Positions 61,602 through 64,000 of a DNA stretch of 64,000 bases are shown one piece after another. Below the pieces are notes generated by a model. It was not told where the DNA came from, made no database searches, and saw only the letters and a list, made by a program, of their open reading frames with translations. Both the position numbers and the translations under genes were made by a program. The stretch lies in NCBI RefSeq assembly GCF_900111405.1, contig NZ_FOHJ01000003.1, positions 248,001 to 312,000 on the forward strand, in the 5' to 3' direction. Position 1 is the stretch's first letter. Each line of letters opens with the position of its first letter. The DNA is from Salinibacillus kushneri. Lineage in GTDB: Bacteria; Bacillota; Bacilli; Bacillales; Alkalibacillaceae.

Positions 61602-63743
61602 ATGAGTACATTAGGAATCATCAACTGGATTTTATTTTTAGTTGTAACCGTTTACGCTATCGGATTATTCGTTCAAGTTGTTCGTACTCGGGTTGCCTAT
61701 ATTCAATTAGGCAGAAAAGTTGAATTTGATAAGGCCTGGAAAGAACGAATCCGCAAAATTATGGTGAATGTATTTGGACAAAGGAAATTGCTCAAGGATA
61801 AAAAATCTGGTGCCATACACGTTATGATGTTCTATGGTTTTATCCTCGTTCAATTTGGTGCGATTGACTTTATTTGGAAAGGGCTCGCGCCAGGTTCTCA
61901 TTTACCACTTGGTCTTCTTTATCCTGGTTTCACCTTTTTCCAGGAGCTTGTTACATTAATGATTCTTGTTGCCGTTGTCTGGGCGTTTTATCGCCGTTAT
62001 ATTGAAAAACTTGTCCGTTTAAAAAGAGGCTTTAAAGCTGGACTTGTTTTAATATTTATCGGAACTTTAATGCTTTCCGTATTACTGGGAAATGGAATGG
62101 AAATGATTTGGCATGGTGAGGAGTTAGCATGGACCGAACCAGTTGCATCAGGGATTGCAGCAGCATTTGCATGGATGAGCCCAACGGCTGCAACGGTTGT
62201 GTTTTTTGTTGCATGGTGGATTCATTTGATTGCTTTACTATCTTTCTTAGTGTACGTACCACAATCGAAGCACGCACACTTATTGGCTGCACCTACAAAC
62301 GTTTTCTTAAGTCGTAATGATTCACCAGGGAAGTTAACCAAAATCGATTTCGACATTGATGAAGAAGAGGAAGAGGATGTTTCCTTCGGGGTTGGAAAAA
62401 TTGAAGACTTCGATCAGCTGCAAATGATTGACTTCTACGCTTGTGTGGAATGTGGACGCTGTACAAACGTTTGTCCAGCCGCAGGATCAGGAAAAATGCT
62501 GTCTCCGATGGACCTTATTGTTAAAATGAGAGATCATCTAACCGAAAAAGGTGCAGTTGTAACAGGTAAATCCCCATGGGTTCCATCCTATGCGTTTGCT
62601 GGTACAGAGGGAAATCAACTAGCCAAGATGGCAAAAGAAGGATATCGTCACCAGGATGAAGCAGCAGCCACATTAGAAGCGATGGAATCAACAAACCTAA
62701 TCGGAGATGTGATTACAGAAGAGGAAATCTGGGCTTGTACAACATGCCGTAACTGTGAGGATGCCTGCCCGGTTATGAACGAGCACGTTGATAAAATCAT
62801 TGACCTTCGCCGTTACCTTGTACTAACAGAAGGAAAAATGGATCCGGATGCGCAACGTGCCATGATGAATATTGAGCGTCAGGGAAACCCTTGGGGACTT
62901 TCTAAGAAGGAACGTCAAGACTGGCGTGAAGCTGATGAAAACCTTCATGTACCAACTGTAAAAGAGCTTAAGAAAGATGGAGAAGAGTTTGAATATCTTT
63001 TCTGGGTTGGTTCTATGGGGTCCTATGATAATCGCAGTCAGAAAATCGTACAGGATTTCGCTCGTTTAATGAACAAGGCTGGCGTGAAATTCGCTATCCT
63101 TGGAAATAAAGAACGTAACTCAGGGGATACAGCCCGTCGTCTTGGAAACGAATTTTTATTTCAGGAGCTTGCGGAGAAAAACATTAAAGATTTCGAGAAA
63201 AATGGTGTGAAGAAGATTGTAACTACCGATCCTCACGCATACAATGTCTTTAAAAATGAATATCCAGATTTCGGTTTAGAAGCTGAAGTTTATCATCATA
63301 GCGAATTTTTAGCAAAGCTTGTGGAGGAAGGACGATTAACTCCTGAACATGAAGTTAAGGAACGTATTACCTTCCACGACTCCTGTTACCTTGGGCGCTA
63401 CAATGAGGTTTATGATGAACCACGTGATGTTCTTAAAGCCATACCAGGTGTAACTGTAGTGGAAATGGAGCGTAGCAGAGAGAACTCCATGTGCTGTGGT
63501 GCCGGTGGCGGACTTATGTGGACAGAGGAGAAAACCGGTAACCGTGTCAACGTAGCACGGACAGAACAAGCGCTTGAAACAAATCCAAATACAATCGCCA
63601 GCGCATGTCCATTCTGCTTGACCATGTTGAGTGATGGTACTAAAGCAAAAGAAGTTGAAGAGGATGTAAGTACGATGGATGTTGCCGAAGTATTAGCCAA
63701 ATCGGTTTTCGGTGATAAAAAGGAAGAGAAAACAGCTTCATAA
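61602..63743 (+). CDS. fadF: Membrane-associated (Fe-S) oxidoreductase FadF (YwjF)
   Basis: 713 residues. Five or so N-terminal helices (1-235) resemble a NarI/HdrE-type quinone-facing domain; then two 4Fe-4S motifs, CVECGRCTNVCPAAGSGK and CTTCRNCEDACP, and two CCG domains, the second with SCYLGRYN and MCCGAGGGLMW. It is the likely electron conduit from electron-transfer flavoprotein (acyl-CoA dehydrogenases) to quinone during fatty-acid oxidation. It would also serve the acyl-CoA dehydrogenases at 40.2 and 17.0 kb. GGAGGGCAAAGG precedes the ATG. Confidence 0.92.
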   Translation: MSTLGIINWILFLVVTVYAIGLFVQVVRTRVAYIQLGRKVEFDKAWKERIRKIMVNVFGQRKLLKDKKSGAIHVMMFYGFILVQFGAIDFIWKGLAPGSHLPLGLLYPGFTFFQELVTLMILVAVVWAFYRRYIEKLVRLKRGFKAGLVLIFIGTLMLSVLLGNGMEMIWHGEELAWTEPVASGIAAAFAWMSPTAATVVFFVAWWIHLIALLSFLVYVPQSKHAHLLAAPTNVFLSRNDSPGKLTKIDFDIDEEEEEDVSFGVGKIEDFDQLQMIDFYACVECGRCTNVCPAAGSGKMLSPMDLIVKMRDHLTEKGAVVTGKSPWVPSYAFAGTEGNQLAKMAKEGYRHQDEAAATLEAMESTNLIGDVITEEEIWACTTCRNCEDACPVMNEHVDKIIDLRRYLVLTEGKMDPDAQRAMMNIERQGNPWGLSKKERQDWREADENLHVPTVKELKKDGEEFEYLFWVGSMGSYDNRSQKIVQDFARLMNKAGVKFAILGNKERNSGDTARRLGNEFLFQELAEKNIKDFEKNGVKKIVTTDPHAYNVFKNEYPDFGLEAEVYHHSEFLAKLVEEGRLTPEHEVKERITFHDSCYLGRYNEVYDEPRDVLKAIPGVTVVEMERSRENSMCCGAGGGLMWTEEKTGNRVNVARTEQALETNPNTIASACPFCLTMLSDGTKAKEVEEDVSTMDVAEVLAKSVFGDKKEEKTAS

Positions 63744-63869
63744 TCTTCCAATCAAGGCATACACAAATAGTATAGTTTGAAACCTGGGGTCATTACCTAA
63801 CCGTCAAACGGACATAGCTTAATAGCTTTTAAGATTTGGTTGGGGATGGCCCTGCTTTTTGAATCGCAA

Positions 63870-63885
63870 TTGAGCGAGCGTTCAA
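63870..63885. promoter_or_regulatory. TetR-type operator upstream of the thiolase
   Basis: TTGAGCGAGCGTTCAA is a 16-bp near-palindrome (TTGARCGNNCGYTCAA), the pattern common to TetR-family repressors of acyl-CoA degradation genes. It lies 48 bp before the thiolase start. Regulator not in the window. Confidence 0.5.
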
Positions 63886-63932
63886 TCAATATTGTTGGAA
63901 GCGTTAACACTATTTAAGGGGGAGGATAAGTG

Positions 63933-64000
63933 ATGGTGAAAACCGTAATTGTTTCAGGTTCAAGAACGCCTTTTGGAAAACTGGGAGGTTCTTTAAGTAC
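63933..64000 (+). CDS. Acetyl-CoA C-acyltransferase (thiolase), N-terminal fragment
   Basis: Only 22 codons are visible before the window ends: MVKTVIVSGSRTPFGKLGGS, the classic thiolase start, behind AAGGGGGAGG. It catalyses acyl-CoA thiolysis or acetoacetyl-CoA formation/cleavage and would finish degradation of crotonyl-CoA-derived acetoacetyl-CoA. FadA-type and acetoacetyl-specific types cannot be separated from this fragment. Confidence 0.85.
   Translation, partial: MVKTVIVSGSRTPFGKLGGSLS

Noticed and set aside
1-64000. CRISPR arrays, prophage genes, rRNA or tRNA genes
   Set aside because: None seen: repeats are dispersed palindromes without regular spacers, and no tRNA-like TTCGANNC arms in cloverleaf context were found by eye.

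Overview
The window reads as chromosome of a low-GC, endospore-forming, salt-adapted member of the Bacillaceae. The evidence is strong AGGAGG ribosome sites, sporulation and germination genes (spoVIF, gerQ, cwlJ, pbpG), an ectoine/hydroxyectoine importer of the Ehu type, and a right half (about 44.7 to 64 kb) that follows the Bacillus subtilis ywd-ywf-ywg-ywh-ywi-ywj gene order. A Halobacillus/Virgibacillus/Pontibacillus-type organism is an inference; no rRNA or tRNA gene is present to settle it.

Layout: 0-3.2 kb, a truncated CPBP membrane protease and the 5-oxoprolinase operon pxpBCA. 3.3-12.9 kb, spoVIF, the threonine-degrading pair kbl-tdh, an RsbR-type stressosome protein, a hotdog thioesterase, a secreted GH3 hexosaminidase, a hydrolase and a degenerate-GGDEF/EAL protein. 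13.3-16.4 kb, ehuBCDA on the minus strand. 17-28.6 kb, an AidB-like acyl-CoA dehydrogenase, a TerC manganese exporter behind a yybP-ykoY riboswitch, stress/redox genes, an M29 aminopeptidase, a YjiH transporter, a fructosamine-kinase-like protein, a secreted metalloprotease and a 49-residue protein.

28.8-44.5 kb is the most interesting block. Two NhaC-family transporters, an aminotransferase, a ThDP-dependent decarboxylase-like enzyme, an aldehyde dehydrogenase, lysine 6-dehydrogenase and a DUF3870 protein run rightward. They face a convergent operon for a family III CoA-transferase, a glutaryl-CoA-dehydrogenase-like flavoprotein and a GabD-type semialdehyde dehydrogenase. An amino-acid ABC binding protein and permease without an ATPase diverge from that operon. 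In sequence these enzymes spell a complete route lysine -> allysine -> 2-aminoadipate -> 2-oxoadipate -> glutarate semialdehyde -> glutarate -> glutaryl-CoA -> crotonyl-CoA, which would feed the beta-oxidation functions (fadF, thiolase) at the right end.

44.7-64 kb is mostly conserved Bacillus backbone (ywdI, ywdK, gerQ, cwlJ, hemQ, pta, lipL, ywfO, ywgA, ywhD, pbpG, ywiB, argS, ywjE, fadF, start of a thiolase), interrupted by an unusual fused DppB-DppC permease. Seven intergenic, palindromic, MITE-like repeats of about 180-200 bp in two families are scattered through the window. Two genes (ehuC and the CoA-transferase) appear to start at ATT.
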